This document shows positions 44,785-54,101 of a DNA stretch of 64,000 bases, in pieces. Each line of letters opens with the position of its first letter. The stretch's first letter is position 1. The stretch covers positions 1 to 64,000 of the forward strand of contig JAFQMD010000022.1 in assembly GCA_017396365.1 (NCBI GenBank). Direction: 5' to 3'. The stretch is from Clostridia bacterium. Lineage in GTDB: Bacteria > Bacillota > Clostridia > Christensenellales > Borkfalkiaceae. Below the pieces are notes generated by a model. That model did no database searches. It was not told where the DNA came from and worked only from the letters and a program-made list of their open reading frames with translations. A program made the position numbers and the translations under genes.

Positions 44785-46132
44785 TTTAAACTGGATGGAG
44801 GCTGATTTTATCGAAGCCTCCAAATTTTTTGAAAATACTGAAGATTTGACCGTCGTTCACGCGCACGAAGAAACTAAAGACCGTTTGATTGATAAAATTT
44901 CAATCGGGGGAAAAGAGTATTCGTATGAAAAGGAAATTGTTGCAAACGACGATATTGAAAAAAAGAGATACGTAAAAAGGTATGCAAAACTTGCGTTGTA
45001 CAAATCCCTTAGCGACTATTTAAACCAAAATCTCGTTTGGGGCGCGTTAACGGGAATACGACCTGTAAAATACGCATATTCAATCGGTGATAACTGGCGA
45101 GAGAAAATGGCGGAAGAAATGATGGTTGACGAGTCCAAACTCGACGTTATAGCAAGGATAATTGAAGAGCAAAAACCGATTTATCAACTTAAAGAGAATA
45201 ATTGCGATTTGTTTATAAGTATCCCGTTTTGTCCGTCAAGATGTTTATATTGTTCGTTTTTGTCAAACGAAATAGGAAAAGAAAAGCATTTAGACGCATA
45301 CGTTGACGCTCTCGTGAAAGAAATTAAAAGCGCAAAACCGCTTATAAAAAATCTTCGCTCCGTTTACGTTGGAGGGGGAACGCCCGTTTCACTTCCATTA
45401 AATCTTTTGGAAAAAGTTTTAAAAGCAATAGGAAAAGTCGATTGCGAATATACGGTTGAGGCAGGTCGTCCCGACTGTATTGAAAGGCAAACTTTAGAAC
45501 TTTTGAAAAAGTACGGCGTTACGAGAATTTGTATAAATCCGCAAACTTTTAACGATAAAACTTTAAAAATTATAGGTAGAAAACATACCGCAAAAGATAT
45601 TTTAGATAAATTTAATTTGGCAAAAGAATTTAGTTTTTCAATCAATATGGACTTAATTGCAGGGCTTTCAGGCGAGAGTTTTGAAGATTTTAAGTACAGT
45701 TTAGATACTGCTATAAGCCTTAATCCCGACAATATAACCGTTCATACTCTGTCGCTTAAAAAGGGTAGTAAACTTAAGGAAACGACCGAGCGTTTGACTG
45801 AAGGTGAAATATCAAAAATGATTGATTACTCGGTCTATAAGTTGATTAACAGCGATTATCATCCATATTATATGTATCGTCAAAAGTATATGGCAGGCAA
45901 TTTAGAAAACACGGGATATACGAAAAAAGGCAAGGCGTGCGTTTATAACGTTGACGTTATGGAGGAGATTACCGACAATTTAGCGTGCGGAGCAAACGGC
46001 GTAAGTAAGAAACTGTTTATAAGCGAAAATAGAATTGAAAGATACGGCTCGCCTAAAGATATAAAGACCTATATTGAAAAAATTGATAAAATAATTGAAG
46101 ATAAAAATAAATTCTTTATAACTAGCGACTAA
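44768..46132 (+). CDS. hemZ: HemZ-type radical SAM coproporphyrinogen dehydrogenase
   Basis: A 454-residue radical SAM protein with the cluster motif FCPSRCLYCSF (CX3CX2C), YVGGGTPVSLP and RICINPQTFND. The N-terminal roughly 150-residue domain distinguishes HemZ from HemN. HemZ-type proteins were named for oxygen-independent coproporphyrinogen oxidation, but many lie in organisms without a haem pathway, and no haem genes are visible here. The true substrate is open. RBS AAGGAAG. It overlaps the MBL gene by 17 nt. A copy of the recurrent 16-bp motif lies inside (45833-45848). Confidence 0.88.
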   Translation: MKIITDLNWMEADFIEASKFFENTEDLTVVHAHEETKDRLIDKISIGGKEYSYEKEIVANDDIEKKRYVKRYAKLALYKSLSDYLNQNLVWGALTGIRPVKYAYSIGDNWREKMAEEMMVDESKLDVIARIIEEQKPIYQLKENNCDLFISIPFCPSRCLYCSFLSNEIGKEKHLDAYVDALVKEIKSAKPLIKNLRSVYVGGGTPVSLPLNLLEKVLKAIGKVDCEYTVEAGRPDCIERQTLELLKKYGVTRICINPQTFNDKTLKIIGRKHTAKDILDKFNLAKEFSFSINMDLIAGLSGESFEDFKYSLDTAISLNPDNITVHTLSLKKGSKLKETTERLTEGEISKMIDYSVYKLINSDYHPYYMYRQKYMAGNLENTGYTKKGKACVYNVDVMEEITDNLACGANGVSKKLFISENRIERYGSPKDIKTYIEKIDKIIEDKNKFFITSD

Positions 46133-46138
46133 AAACGT

Positions 46139-46167
46139 TTGCTTTTTTATATTATATATGCTAATAT
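46139..46167 (+). promoter_or_regulatory. Promoter of rpsO-pnp
   Basis: TTGCTT (46139-46144), 17-nt spacer, TAATAT (46162-46167), giving an rpsO leader of about 80 nt. Confidence 0.7.
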
Positions 46168-46253
46168 ATTATCGTGCTTATTGCGAGGTATTGCGAATAC
46201 TCGACGCTTTGACTTCGTTTTAAGTGAATATTCCATAAAGGAGGATAAACGAA

Positions 46254-46511
46254 ATGGAAAACAAAACCGAAATTATCAACCAGTATGCAAGACACGAAGG
46301 TGATACGGGTTCTGCTGAAGTGCAAATCGCTCTTTTAACTGCAAGAATCAATCATCTTAACGAGCACCTTAAGGTGAACAAAAACGATAAGCACTCTCGT
46401 CGCGGTCTTCTTAAAATGGTAGGTCGTAGAAAGGGTTTGCTCGATTATCTTAAGTCTGTTGACATTGAAAGATATAGAGCGCTTATTGCACAACTCGGCT
46501 TGAGAAAGTAA
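46254..46511 (+). CDS. rpsO: 30S ribosomal protein S15
   Basis: An 85-residue primary 16S rRNA-binding protein: [52 protein letters not shown] and [14 protein letters not shown]. It is slightly shorter than the usual 88-89 residues. Strong AAAGGAGG Shine-Dalgarno. It is followed by pnp, the usual pairing. Confidence 0.97.
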   Translation: MENKTEIINQYARHEGDTGSAEVQIALLTARINHLNEHLKVNKNDKHSRRGLLKMVGRRKGLLDYLKSVDIERYRALIAQLGLRK

Positions 46512-46518
46512 TTTTAAT

Positions 46519-46587
46519 GGGGGGTATGCAAATACTCCCCGTTTTACTGTGTTATAGCACGGTAGTTGCCCGTTCGGTTTCGGGCAA
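46519..46587 (+). promoter_or_regulatory. Three hairpins between rpsO and pnp
   Basis: Hairpin 1 (46519-46540) has a 9-bp stem and a GCAA tetraloop. Hairpin 2 (46546-46563) is ACTGTG/CACGGT. Hairpin 3 (46566-46587) is TTGCCCG/CGGGCAA. A processing or autoregulatory region is expected here from other bacteria, where RNase III and PNPase act on the rpsO-pnp intergenic RNA. Hairpin 1 followed by GTTTTA may be a partial terminator. Confidence 0.6.
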
Positions 46588-46654
46588 AAAACACAAGTAA
46601 CGCAAATTTTTGCGAATTCAATAAATAGAACACAAAGAGTAAAAGGAGACAAAA

Positions 46655-48754
46655 ATGTTAGAAAATCACAACGTTTTCAAAACCGAGATTGGCGGTAGAG
46701 AAGTATCGGTTGACGTAGGCAAGTACGCGCAACAAGCCAACGGCTCGTGCGTAATCACCTGTGGTGAAACGGTAGTAATGGTAAACGTAGCAATGGCAGA
46801 CAAACCGAGAGACGGGATGGACTTTTTCCCACTCTCAGTTGACTATGAAGAAAAGATGTATTCAGTTGGTAAAATCCCGGGTGGATTTAAAAAGAGAGAG
46901 GGTAGAGCAAGCGATAAGGCAATTCTTACTTCAAGACTTATCGATAGACCTATCCGTCCGCTTTTCCCTAAGGGACTTTTTAACGACGTAACGGTAATTG
47001 CAACGACTTTGTCAGTTGATCCAGATATCGCTCCAGAACCGTTTGCAATGCTCGGTAGTTCAATCGCCCTTTCAATTTCGGATATTCCATGGGCAGGACC
47101 TACGGGTTCAGTCGTAGTTGGTATCGTTGACGGCGAATACGTTATCAACCCAACCGTTGCACAAAAGGAAAAGAGTGTTTTAGCGCTTAACCTTTCGGGC
47201 ACGAAAGACGCTATCATGATGGTTGAAGCAGGCGCGAAGGAAATTGACGACGAACAAATGGTAGGCGCAATTTTATTCGGTCACGAAGAAATTAAAAAAC
47301 AATGCGCTTTCATTGAAACTATCGTTGAAAAAGTTGGCAAACCTAAGAGAGAAATGGATCTTTACCATATTCCTGCCGACCTTGACGACGCTGTTAGAGC
47401 ATTTGCTAGCGAAAAACTTGACTATGCGTTAGACACTTTCGATAGACAAGAAAGACAAGCGCGTCAAGATGCTGTTGAGACTGAAACCTTAGAGCATTTT
47501 GCTGAAATTTATCCTGATATGGCAAGAGAAATTAAAGATTCTCTTTACTATATAACCAAAGAAAAGGTAAGAGCGAAGATTACAAACGCAGGCGTTAGAC
47601 CCGACGGAAGAAGCCTTACTGAAATTAGACCTATTTGGTGTGAACACGGCATTTTACCGAGAGTTCACGGTAGCGGTGTGTTTACAAGAGGTCAAACTCA
47701 AGTAATGACTACTTGTACGCTCGGCACTATCTCTGAAGTGCAAAAACTTGAAGGTCTTGACAACGAAGAGTACAAGAGATATATGCACCACTACAACATG
47801 CCTGGTTATGCGTCTGGCGAAGCAAGGGGATTAAAGAGCCCTGGAAGACGTGAAATCGGACACGGCGCTTTGGCTGAAAGATCTTTAGAGCCTGTTATTC
47901 CTTCTGAAGAAGAATTCCCATACGCAATCAGACTCGTATCTGAAGTTCTTTCTTCAAACGGTTCAACTTCACAAGCGTCAGTTTGTGGTTCGACTATGGC
48001 GCTTATGGACGCAGGCGTTCCTATTAAAAGACCTGTTGCAGGTATCGCAATGGGACTTATTAAGGACGTTGAAAGTGGAAAAGTATCCGTTCTTTCGGAT
48101 ATTCAAGGCTTAGAAGACTTCCTTGGCGACATGGACTTTAAAGTTGCAGGTACTGTAAAGGGTATCACTGCAATTCAAATGGATATAAAAATTAAGGGTA
48201 TCGACGAAAATATTTTAAGGACGGCAATCAAGCAAGCAAACGAAGGTAGACACTTTATACTTGGCAAGATGCTTGAATGTATACCTGAACCAAATAAAAC
48301 CGTAAGCAAATACGCTCCAAAGATTATTTCGTTCAACATTTCAACCGACAAGATTAAAGACGTTATCGGTAGCGGTGGAAAGACTATCAATAAGATTATT
48401 GACGAAACGGGCGTTAAGATTGATATCAACGACGACGGAAAAGTTTGCATTGCAACTTACGGCGAAGATCTTTCGATGGCTGAAAAAGCAAAAAATATGG
48501 TTATGGCAATCGCAAGAGATCCTGAAGTTGGCGATATGTTCATATCAACCGTAGTAAGAATTCTTCCAAAGGTAGGCGCGTTCTGTGAACTTGCTCCTGG
48601 AAAAGACGGTATGATTCACATTTCAAAAATGAGCGAAAAGAGAATCAACTCGGTTGACGAAGTTCTTGCAATCGGCGACGTTGTAAAAGTTGAAATTATT
48701 AAAATCGGCGAAAAGGGAATCGACCTTAAACTTTTAGAAAAAGTTGAAGCGTAA
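46655..48754 (+). CDS. pnp: Polynucleotide phosphorylase
   Basis: PNPase degrades RNA 3' to 5' by phosphorolysis. The 699-residue protein has two RNase PH-like domains (GGREVSVDVGKYAQQANGSCV and GVFTRGQTQVMTTCTLG), the GRREIGHGALAERSL motif, a KH domain (KDVIGSGGKTINKIIDETG) and an S1 domain (VGAFCELAPGKDGMIHISKM). RBS AAAAGGAG. Normal length and domain order. Confidence 0.97.
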   Translation: MLENHNVFKTEIGGREVSVDVGKYAQQANGSCVITCGETVVMVNVAMADKPRDGMDFFPLSVDYEEKMYSVGKIPGGFKKREGRASDKAILTSRLIDRPIRPLFPKGLFNDVTVIATTLSVDPDIAPEPFAMLGSSIALSISDIPWAGPTGSVVVGIVDGEYVINPTVAQKEKSVLALNLSGTKDAIMMVEAGAKEIDDEQMVGAILFGHEEIKKQCAFIETIVEKVGKPKREMDLYHIPADLDDAVRAFASEKLDYALDTFDRQERQARQDAVETETLEHFAEIYPDMAREIKDSLYYITKEKVRAKITNAGVRPDGRSLTEIRPIWCEHGILPRVHGSGVFTRGQTQVMTTCTLGTISEVQKLEGLDNEEYKRYMHHYNMPGYASGEARGLKSPGRREIGHGALAERSLEPVIPSEEEFPYAIRLVSEVLSSNGSTSQASVCGSTMALMDAGVPIKRPVAGIAMGLIKDVESGKVSVLSDIQGLEDFLGDMDFKVAGTVKGITAIQMDIKIKGIDENILRTAIKQANEGRHFILGKMLECIPEPNKTVSKYAPKIISFNISTDKIKDVIGSGGKTINKIIDETGVKIDINDDGKVCIATYGEDLSMAEKAKNMVMAIARDPEVGDMFISTVVRILPKVGAFCELAPGKDGMIHISKMSEKRINSVDEVLAIGDVVKVEIIKIGEKGIDLKLLEKVEA

Positions 48755-48778
48755 AACCCTAATTAACTATTAAAAATT

Positions 48779-48807
48779 CGTAACCCACTGGTTTTCAGTG
48801 GGTTACG
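48779..48807 (+). terminator. Hairpin after pnp
   Basis: The 12-bp stem CGTAACCCACTG / CAGTGGGTTACG has a GTTTT loop. The T-tract on the plus strand is poor (GCTATTTAA). Confidence 0.65.
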
Positions 48808-48845
48808 CTATTTAAATGCTAAAACTTAGTCTATAAGTTGATTAT

Positions 48846-48874
48846 TTGCATATTTATATAAAGTCAACTATAAG
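48846..48874 (+). promoter_or_regulatory. Possible promoter of uppP
   Basis: TTGCAT (48846-48851), 17-nt spacer, TATAAG (48869-48874). The palindrome CAACTATAAGTTG (48865-48877) covers the -10 and may bind a regulator. Confidence 0.45.
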
Positions 48875-48913
48875 TTGCAAGTGATAAATTATAGGTTGCG
48901 AAGGTAAAATATT

Positions 48914-49807
48914 ATGGAATTTTTAGACGTTTTAAAAATATTCCTACTCGGAATTATAGAAGGTATAACAGAGTGGCTACCCGTATCGAGTACGGGGCAT
49001 ATAATGATTATGACAAATCTTTGGGAAAAGTTTGGCGGTCAATTTTGGTCTAACAATTTTTCAAAAGGTTTTCCACCCGTTTTCGACTACGTAATTCAAC
49101 TCGGCGCGATATTCGCAGTCGTTGTGCTATTCTTTAAAAAGTTGTTTCCGTTTGGGTTAGAACAAGCAAGTGAAGAAAACGGACAAATTGTAAAGAGAAA
49201 GGTAGTTTTCAAAAACGACGTGTTTTCTCTTTGGCTTAAAATTATAGTTGCGTGCGTGCCTGCAGTCGTGGCGATTTTTATCGACGAGATTTTCGACAAT
49301 TTAGATTCTACGGTAGAAACGATTATAATTGCGTCAATGCTCGTTTTATACGGCGTTGCGTTTATTTTGGTGGAAACGCTTAATAAAAATAGACAACCAA
49401 AAGTAAACGACGTTGGCGAGATAACGTATAAAACTGCGTTTTTAATCGGTTGTTTTCAAGTTTTAGCGGCAATACCGGGGACGTCTCGTTCGGGTGTAAC
49501 GATAGTTGGAGCGCTACTTTTAGGTGTGTCGAGAGTATCGGCGTCGGAATTTACCTTTTTCCTTGCCATACCTACGATGGTGGGAACGAGCGCGTTTAAA
49601 ATTCTCAAATTTTTCTTAGACGGCGGAAGTTTTACGTCAACTGAAATTTGGGCGTTACTTCTCGGTATGGTCGTCGCGTTTGCAATTTCAATGCTCGCTA
49701 TAAAAATGCTTATGAATTTTGTAAAAAAGCACGATTTTAAACCTTTCGGTTGGTATAGAATAGGTCTTGGCGCAGTGTTGATTTTAATTTGCGTTATAAT
49801 CCCATAA
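48914..49807 (+). CDS. uppP: Undecaprenyl-diphosphatase
   Basis: UppP (BacA) removes a phosphate from undecaprenyl pyrophosphate to recycle the lipid carrier for cell-wall polymers, and confers some bacitracin resistance. The 297-residue polytopic protein has the signature GIIEGITEWLPVSSTGHIMI and the second motif PGTSRSGVTIVGALLLG. RBS GAAGGT. The pattern of about eight membrane helices is normal. The following 538 nt have no gene. Confidence 0.96.
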   Translation: MEFLDVLKIFLLGIIEGITEWLPVSSTGHIMIMTNLWEKFGGQFWSNNFSKGFPPVFDYVIQLGAIFAVVVLFFKKLFPFGLEQASEENGQIVKRKVVFKNDVFSLWLKIIVACVPAVVAIFIDEIFDNLDSTVETIIIASMLVLYGVAFILVETLNKNRQPKVNDVGEITYKTAFLIGCFQVLAAIPGTSRSGVTIVGALLLGVSRVSASEFTFFLAIPTMVGTSAFKILKFFLDGGSFTSTEIWALLLGMVVAFAISMLAIKMLMNFVKKHDFKPFGWYRIGLGAVLILICVIIP

Positions 49808-49821
49808 AAAAGGCGGACTTA

Positions 49822-50186
49822 GTCGCTCTTCCCGTAGGGAATTGCGACAACTAAATAAATCCTTACGGATTTGTGATATTCGTCTATCGACGAGTGATAT
49901 TGCCTTACGGCAGTGATATTCGCCTACGGCAAGTTGTGGATTTATTTAATATAACTTTGGCGTTGTCAAAATATAACTGCTTGTAAAACAAGCAATATAA
50001 CTTTTAGCCACAAGGCTAAAAATAAAACGACTAAAGTCGTTGGCGTTCGCTACGCTCGGCTACACTGTTTACTGCGTAAACAATATCACTTTTAGCCACA
50101 AGGCTAAAAATATAACTAAATTATTTAACTATTCTGTGGATAAGAAAAGCCCACTATATTTCGCTTTTTGCGAAGGATAGTGGGCT
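49822..50186. repeat. Array of small hairpins joined by GTGATATT / AATATAAC linkers
   Basis: A noncoding stretch of about 365 bp is built of a dozen small palindromes: 49822-49848, 49857-49872, 49881-49892, 49901-49912, 49922-49930, 49978-49994, 50002-50021, 50027-50040, 50066-50082, 50090-50109 and 50148-50186. The left half uses linker GTGATATT three times (49873, 49894, 49913). The right half uses AATATAAC four times (49948, 49970, 49994, 50109) and AATATCAC once (50082), which is the reverse complement of GTGATATT. An outer inverted repeat TAAATAAATCC / GGATTTATTTA (49852, 49938) encloses the left hairpins. The hairpin TTTTAGCC-ACAA-GGCTAAAA occurs twice. No ORF or cas gene is present. 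Confidence 0.75.
50148..50186 (+). terminator. Long hairpin at the right end of the array
   Basis: AGCCCACTAT / ATAGTGGGCT encloses TTCGC/GCGAA, followed by ACACTTTTG. It is a possible but weak terminator. Confidence 0.5.
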
Positions 50187-50286
50187 ACACTTTTGTTATT
50201 GCTTAAAAATCCCTACATCTATTGCAGTTTATCTGCCTTAATTTTTTTGAAAATTTGTTGAAAAAAATATAATCATATTTTTTTAA

Positions 50287-50315
50287 TTGACATGCTTTTT
50301 TTAAAGTAGTAGAAT
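50287..50315 (+). promoter_or_regulatory. Promoter of the pyridoxamine kinase gene
   Basis: TTGACA (50287-50292), 17-nt spacer, TAGAAT (50310-50315). The upstream in-frame ATG at 50316 lies directly against the -10, before the expected transcription start. Confidence 0.8.
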
Positions 50316-50345
50316 ATGCGTAAAGTTAAAATAGAAGGTGTTTTT

Positions 50346-51179
50346 ATGGAATATAAGAGAATTTTGACAGTTCAAGATATATCGTGCTTTGGACAATGTT
50401 CGTTGACCGTTGCATTACCTATAATTTCCGCTTGTAAAATTGAAACTTGCATACTCCCATCAGCCGTTTTATCAACTCATACGGCGGGATTTAGTGGTTT
50501 TACCTTTGCCGATTTAACGGACGAAATGCCAAAGATTTTAGATCATTGGCAAAAAGAAAATATAACTTTTGACGGGCTTTACACGGGATATTTGGGCAGT
50601 TTAACTCAAATTGAATACGTAAAGCGCATAGCAAAGGATTTTGTTAAAAAAGGCGGAAAAGTTTTTATTGATCCCGCAATGGCGGACAACGGAAAACTCT
50701 ATTCGATTTTTGACCAAACCTATGCAAACGAAATGGCTAAACTTTGCGCTTTTGCCGACGTTATAATACCAAACATTACCGAAGCGTGCTTTATGACTGG
50801 TCTTGAATATAGGGAAGTTTACGATGAAGATTACGTTGACGAATTGTTAAAGGCGTTGAAAAATATCGGAGCAAAAACCGTCGTTTTAACGGGTGTTGGC
50901 TACACTCCAGAAACGACGGGCGTAGTCGTTTACGAAAACGGCGAAAAACAATATTATAAACACAAAAAATTTGAAAAGGGTTGTCACGGCACGGGCGACG
51001 TTTATTCGTCGGCGTTTGTAGGCGCTAATATGAGAGGAAAAAGTCTGTTTGAAAGCGCGAAAATTGCCGCTGACTACACTTTAAAATGTATAGAAAATAC
51101 ATACGGCGATAAAGACCACTGGTACGGCGTTAAATTTGAAACGGCGATTGATTTTTTAACTAAGGCAGTAGAAGAATAA
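50346..51179 (+). CDS. Pyridoxal/pyridoxamine kinase family protein
   Basis: A 277-residue ribokinase-fold kinase beginning MEYKRILTVQDISCFGQCSLTVALPI. It also has LSTHTAGFSGFTF, IPNITEACFMTGLEY, VVLTGVGYTPETTGVVVY and the anion-hole motif KGCHGTGDVYSSAF. This is the PdxK/PdxY group, which phosphorylates B6 vitamers in the salvage pathway. ATG 50346 follows AAGGTG and is preferred over 50316, which lies at the promoter -10. The MATE gene starts 15 nt after the stop. Confidence 0.88.
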   Translation: MEYKRILTVQDISCFGQCSLTVALPIISACKIETCILPSAVLSTHTAGFSGFTFADLTDEMPKILDHWQKENITFDGLYTGYLGSLTQIEYVKRIAKDFVKKGGKVFIDPAMADNGKLYSIFDQTYANEMAKLCAFADVIIPNITEACFMTGLEYREVYDEDYVDELLKALKNIGAKTVVLTGVGYTPETTGVVVYENGEKQYYKHKKFEKGCHGTGDVYSSAFVGANMRGKSLFESAKIAADYTLKCIENTYGDKDHWYGVKFETAIDFLTKAVEE

Positions 51180-51194
51180 CACGGAGAAACACAA

Positions 51195-52583
51195 ATGTTT
51201 AAAAATCGCGAAATGAACATGTGCGAGGGCGCAATTTTAAAAAAGTTAATAATATACGCGTTACCGCTCATGGCAACGAACGTTTTGCAACTACTATTTA
51301 ACGCAGCCGACGTTGCAGTTTTGGGAATTTTTAAGGGCGACGCGCCCGTTGGGGCAGTTGGTTCAACAGGCGCTTTAATAAATTTAATAGTAGGGCTTTT
51401 CGTAGGACTTTCGGTCGGCGCAAACGTTTTAATAGCAAGGTGCGTAGGCGAAAACAACGAAAAACGCTCGAGAAGAATAGTCGGTATGTCAATGCTTATC
51501 GCAGTTGTTATAGGCGTGTTTTTATCAATCGTCGGAATTATATTTGCAAAGACGTTTTTAACGTGGATGAAATGTCCCGATGGTGTTATTGATTTAGCGA
51601 CTAAATACCTTCAAATATATTTTGTTGGCATGCCTATAATGCTTTTATATAACTTTTGCGCGTCTATTTTAAGAGCGGTAGGCGACACTATGCGCCCACT
51701 CATTTTTCTTCTTATAAGCGGTGTGGTAAACGTTGGATTAAACGTTTTATTCGTAGCCGTTTTCAATAAAGACGTTGAAGGAGTTGCGATAGCAACTATT
51801 ACGTCGCAAGCAATATCTGCGATTTTATCGCTTATAACTTTGCTTAAAGGAAAAGGCTTTGCAAAACTTGAACTAAGAAGAATAAAGATTTACCCAAAAG
51901 AACTAATTATGATGATAAAAATAGGCGTTCCTGCAGGACTTCAGGGTTGTTTATTCTCACTTTCAAACGTTTTAATTCAATCGAGTATAAACAGTTTTGG
52001 AGATTTGGTAGTTGCAGGTAACTCTATAGCAATGCAACTCGACGGTTTTATATTTACGTCAATGAACGCGATTAGTTTATCGTCGTTAGCGTTCGTAAGT
52101 CAAAATTTAGGCGCGAATAACTACGATAGAATAAAAAAGACGTTATTTAGAGCCATAGGTTTGGTAGTTGCGGTAGGTATCGTCGTTTCAGCGATAATTA
52201 TGGCGATTGCCCCTTTCGTCTGTTCGTTTATAGCCGATAGCGAAGAAGTCGCGGGCTACGCTCTGCTAAGAATTTATATGATAGCGTCAACCTATTTTAT
52301 ATGTGGAATTATGGACGTTTTAAGCAACTCTTTAAGGGGGCTTGGCAAATCTTCGCTTGCAATGTGTTTAACACTGATAGGTACGTGCCTACTTCGTGTA
52401 GTTTACGTTTGGACGGTTGTAAAATGGTATAAAAACCTTTACGTTTTGTACGCCGTTTATCCTATAAGTTACGTTATAAGTATTGCAATGTTCGTGATTG
52501 CGTATATCCCTGTTATGCGCCAAATAAAACGCCAAACAGAAGTGAAGAAAAGAGAAATTTTGCTAAATGAACAAGTTGCATAA
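51195..52583 (+). CDS. MATE-family efflux transporter
   Basis: A 462-residue membrane protein with about 12 hydrophobic helices in two homologous halves (first half ALPLMATNVLQLLFNAADVAVLG, second half GVPAGLQGCLFSLSNVLIQSS), typical of MATE Na+/H+-coupled exporters. The substrate is unknown. RBS CGGAGAA. It is probably co-transcribed with the kinase. It is closed by a terminator and converges on mgtE. Confidence 0.93.
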   Translation: MFKNREMNMCEGAILKKLIIYALPLMATNVLQLLFNAADVAVLGIFKGDAPVGAVGSTGALINLIVGLFVGLSVGANVLIARCVGENNEKRSRRIVGMSMLIAVVIGVFLSIVGIIFAKTFLTWMKCPDGVIDLATKYLQIYFVGMPIMLLYNFCASILRAVGDTMRPLIFLLISGVVNVGLNVLFVAVFNKDVEGVAIATITSQAISAILSLITLLKGKGFAKLELRRIKIYPKELIMMIKIGVPAGLQGCLFSLSNVLIQSSINSFGDLVVAGNSIAMQLDGFIFTSMNAISLSSLAFVSQNLGANNYDRIKKTLFRAIGLVVAVGIVVSAIIMAIAPFVCSFIADSEEVAGYALLRIYMIASTYFICGIMDVLSNSLRGLGKSSLAMCLTLIGTCLLRVVYVWTVVKWYKNLYVLYAVYPISYVISIAMFVIAYIPVMRQIKRQTEVKKREILLNEQVA

Positions 52584-52585
52584 AC

Positions 52586-52617
52586 AAAAATCCTTTCGCC
52601 TGTGCGAAAGGATTTTT
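52586..52617. terminator. Bidirectional terminator between MATE and mgtE
   Basis: The 14-bp stem AAAAATCCTTTCGC / GCGAAAGGATTTTT has a 4-nt loop and T-runs on both strands. It overlaps the last codons of mgtE by two bases. Confidence 0.9.
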
Positions 52618-54070
52618 ATATTGCAGGGTAGGTAAATAAACCTATTTGAACGAAAAGTAAAAGTGAAATTCCGTAGTAAGTAAATACTGAAATAAGGTCG
52701 TTTAAAGTAGTGATAAGCGGACCTGAGGCAACCGCAGGGTCAACGCCTATCTTTTTAAAGAACATAGGAATAAGCGTGCCTACCAAACTTGCAATTAAAG
52801 TAGTTGCAAGCAAAGAAAAGGCGATACAAGCCGAAATTTCAAATCCGTAAAGCGGAATTTGATAAACTGACGGGTAGTCGGTCAAGTAAGTAACGTAAAG
52901 CCCTATTAAAATAAAGGATAAAAGCCCTAAAATCAAACCGTTTAAAAAGCCGACGCGCATTTCTTTTAATACGAATTTTAACTTTTTCCCGCCTTTAAAT
53001 TCCTCGTCGGACAAAACTCTAATGGTAACGCCGAGCGATTGAGTGCCCGTGTTACCACTCATTCCCAAAATTAAACTTTGGAAAGAGTATAAAACTAAAA
53101 GCCCGATGGGGATATTTTCTTGGAATTTACTAATAATGCTTGAAACTAAAAGACCGAGTCCAAGCAAAATAAGTAGCCAAGGAATACGTTTTCTAACGCT
53201 TTTAAATACCGGTTCGTTTACGTCTTCTTCTTCGGTAAGACCTGCGAGTTTCGCATAGTCTTCGCCGAGTTCTTCGTCAACAACTTCAACTATATCCGAC
53301 GCCGTAATAACGCCTATTAAAACGTTATTTTTGTTTAAAACAGGAATTGAGTCTTCGGAGTAGTCTTTTAACTGTTCAAGACAAGTTTCAACCGTTTCTT
53401 TTGCGTAAACGTATGGGTAAGAAGTCGTTATAATATCGTCGAGCGGAGTTACGTCTCTCGCTCTAATTAAGTCTTTAAGTTGTATAGCGCCGTAAAAAGT
53501 TCCGTCTTCGTTAACGGCGTAAAGAGTAGAAATATTGTCGTTTTCTTCAGCCTCGCGAATGACCGTTCTCATTGCTTGTTTTATGGTAAAATCTTTTGAA
53601 ATTGCAATGTAGTTGGTCGTCATTTTACTACCGATTTCGTCGTCTTCGTAAGACTCGATAAGTTGAATATCGGCGACGGACTCTTCTTCCATCAAACTGA
53701 TGATTTCTTCTTTCTTTTCAACGTCGAGTTCTTCTAAGACGTCAATAGCGTCGTCGGCGTCCATGTTTTCCAAAATGTCCGCAACTTTTTCAACGTCGAG
53801 TTCTTCAATAAACTCTTCAACGTCGTCAAGATACGCAAAGACGTCCGAAACTCTATCAACGCCGATGGCTTTGTAAAGTTTGATACGTTGTTCTTTGGTA
53901 AGGCTTGGTAAAACCGACGCAATGTCGTTTTCGTGATAGTCTCCAAGCAACTCTTTTAAAGTTTTAATAGAGTTGTTTTGACTAAGTAAAAGGAGGAGTT
54001 CTTGCTCGTAGTCGCGTTTTTCGGGTACGTCAACGACGGTTTCTTCTAAATTATTTTTTTCTTCGTTCAT
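52616..54070 (-). CDS. mgtE: Magnesium transporter MgtE
   Basis: A 484-residue Mg2+ channel/transporter. It has an N-terminal superhelical acidic domain with LEELDVEKKEEIISLMEEES, two CBS domains (about 150-275), a plug helix and five C-terminal helices with the signature SGNTGTQSLGVTIR and DPAVASGPLITTLNDL. Mg2+ binding to the N and CBS domains closes the pore. The membrane helix count and length are normal. RBS GGAGGT. The leader is only about 30 nt, so there is no room for an M-box riboswitch. Confidence 0.96.
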   Translation of the reverse strand: MNEEKNNLEETVVDVPEKRDYEQELLLLLSQNNSIKTLKELLGDYHENDIASVLPSLTKEQRIKLYKAIGVDRVSDVFAYLDDVEEFIEELDVEKVADILENMDADDAIDVLEELDVEKKEEIISLMEEESVADIQLIESYEDDEIGSKMTTNYIAISKDFTIKQAMRTVIREAEENDNISTLYAVNEDGTFYGAIQLKDLIRARDVTPLDDIITTSYPYVYAKETVETCLEQLKDYSEDSIPVLNKNNVLIGVITASDIVEVVDEELGEDYAKLAGLTEEEDVNEPVFKSVRKRIPWLLILLGLGLLVSSIISKFQENIPIGLLVLYSFQSLILGMSGNTGTQSLGVTIRVLSDEEFKGGKKLKFVLKEMRVGFLNGLILGLLSFILIGLYVTYLTDYPSVYQIPLYGFEISACIAFSLLATTLIASLVGTLIPMFFKKIGVDPAVASGPLITTLNDLISVFTYYGISLLLFVQIGLFTYPAI

Positions 54071-54101
54071 TTAGCGCTACCTCCTTTTATTTACTGATTT
54101 T

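Noticed and set aside
49822..50186. CRISPR array
   Set aside because: Stems vary while short linkers are conserved, there are no unique spacers of constant length, and no cas genes are present.
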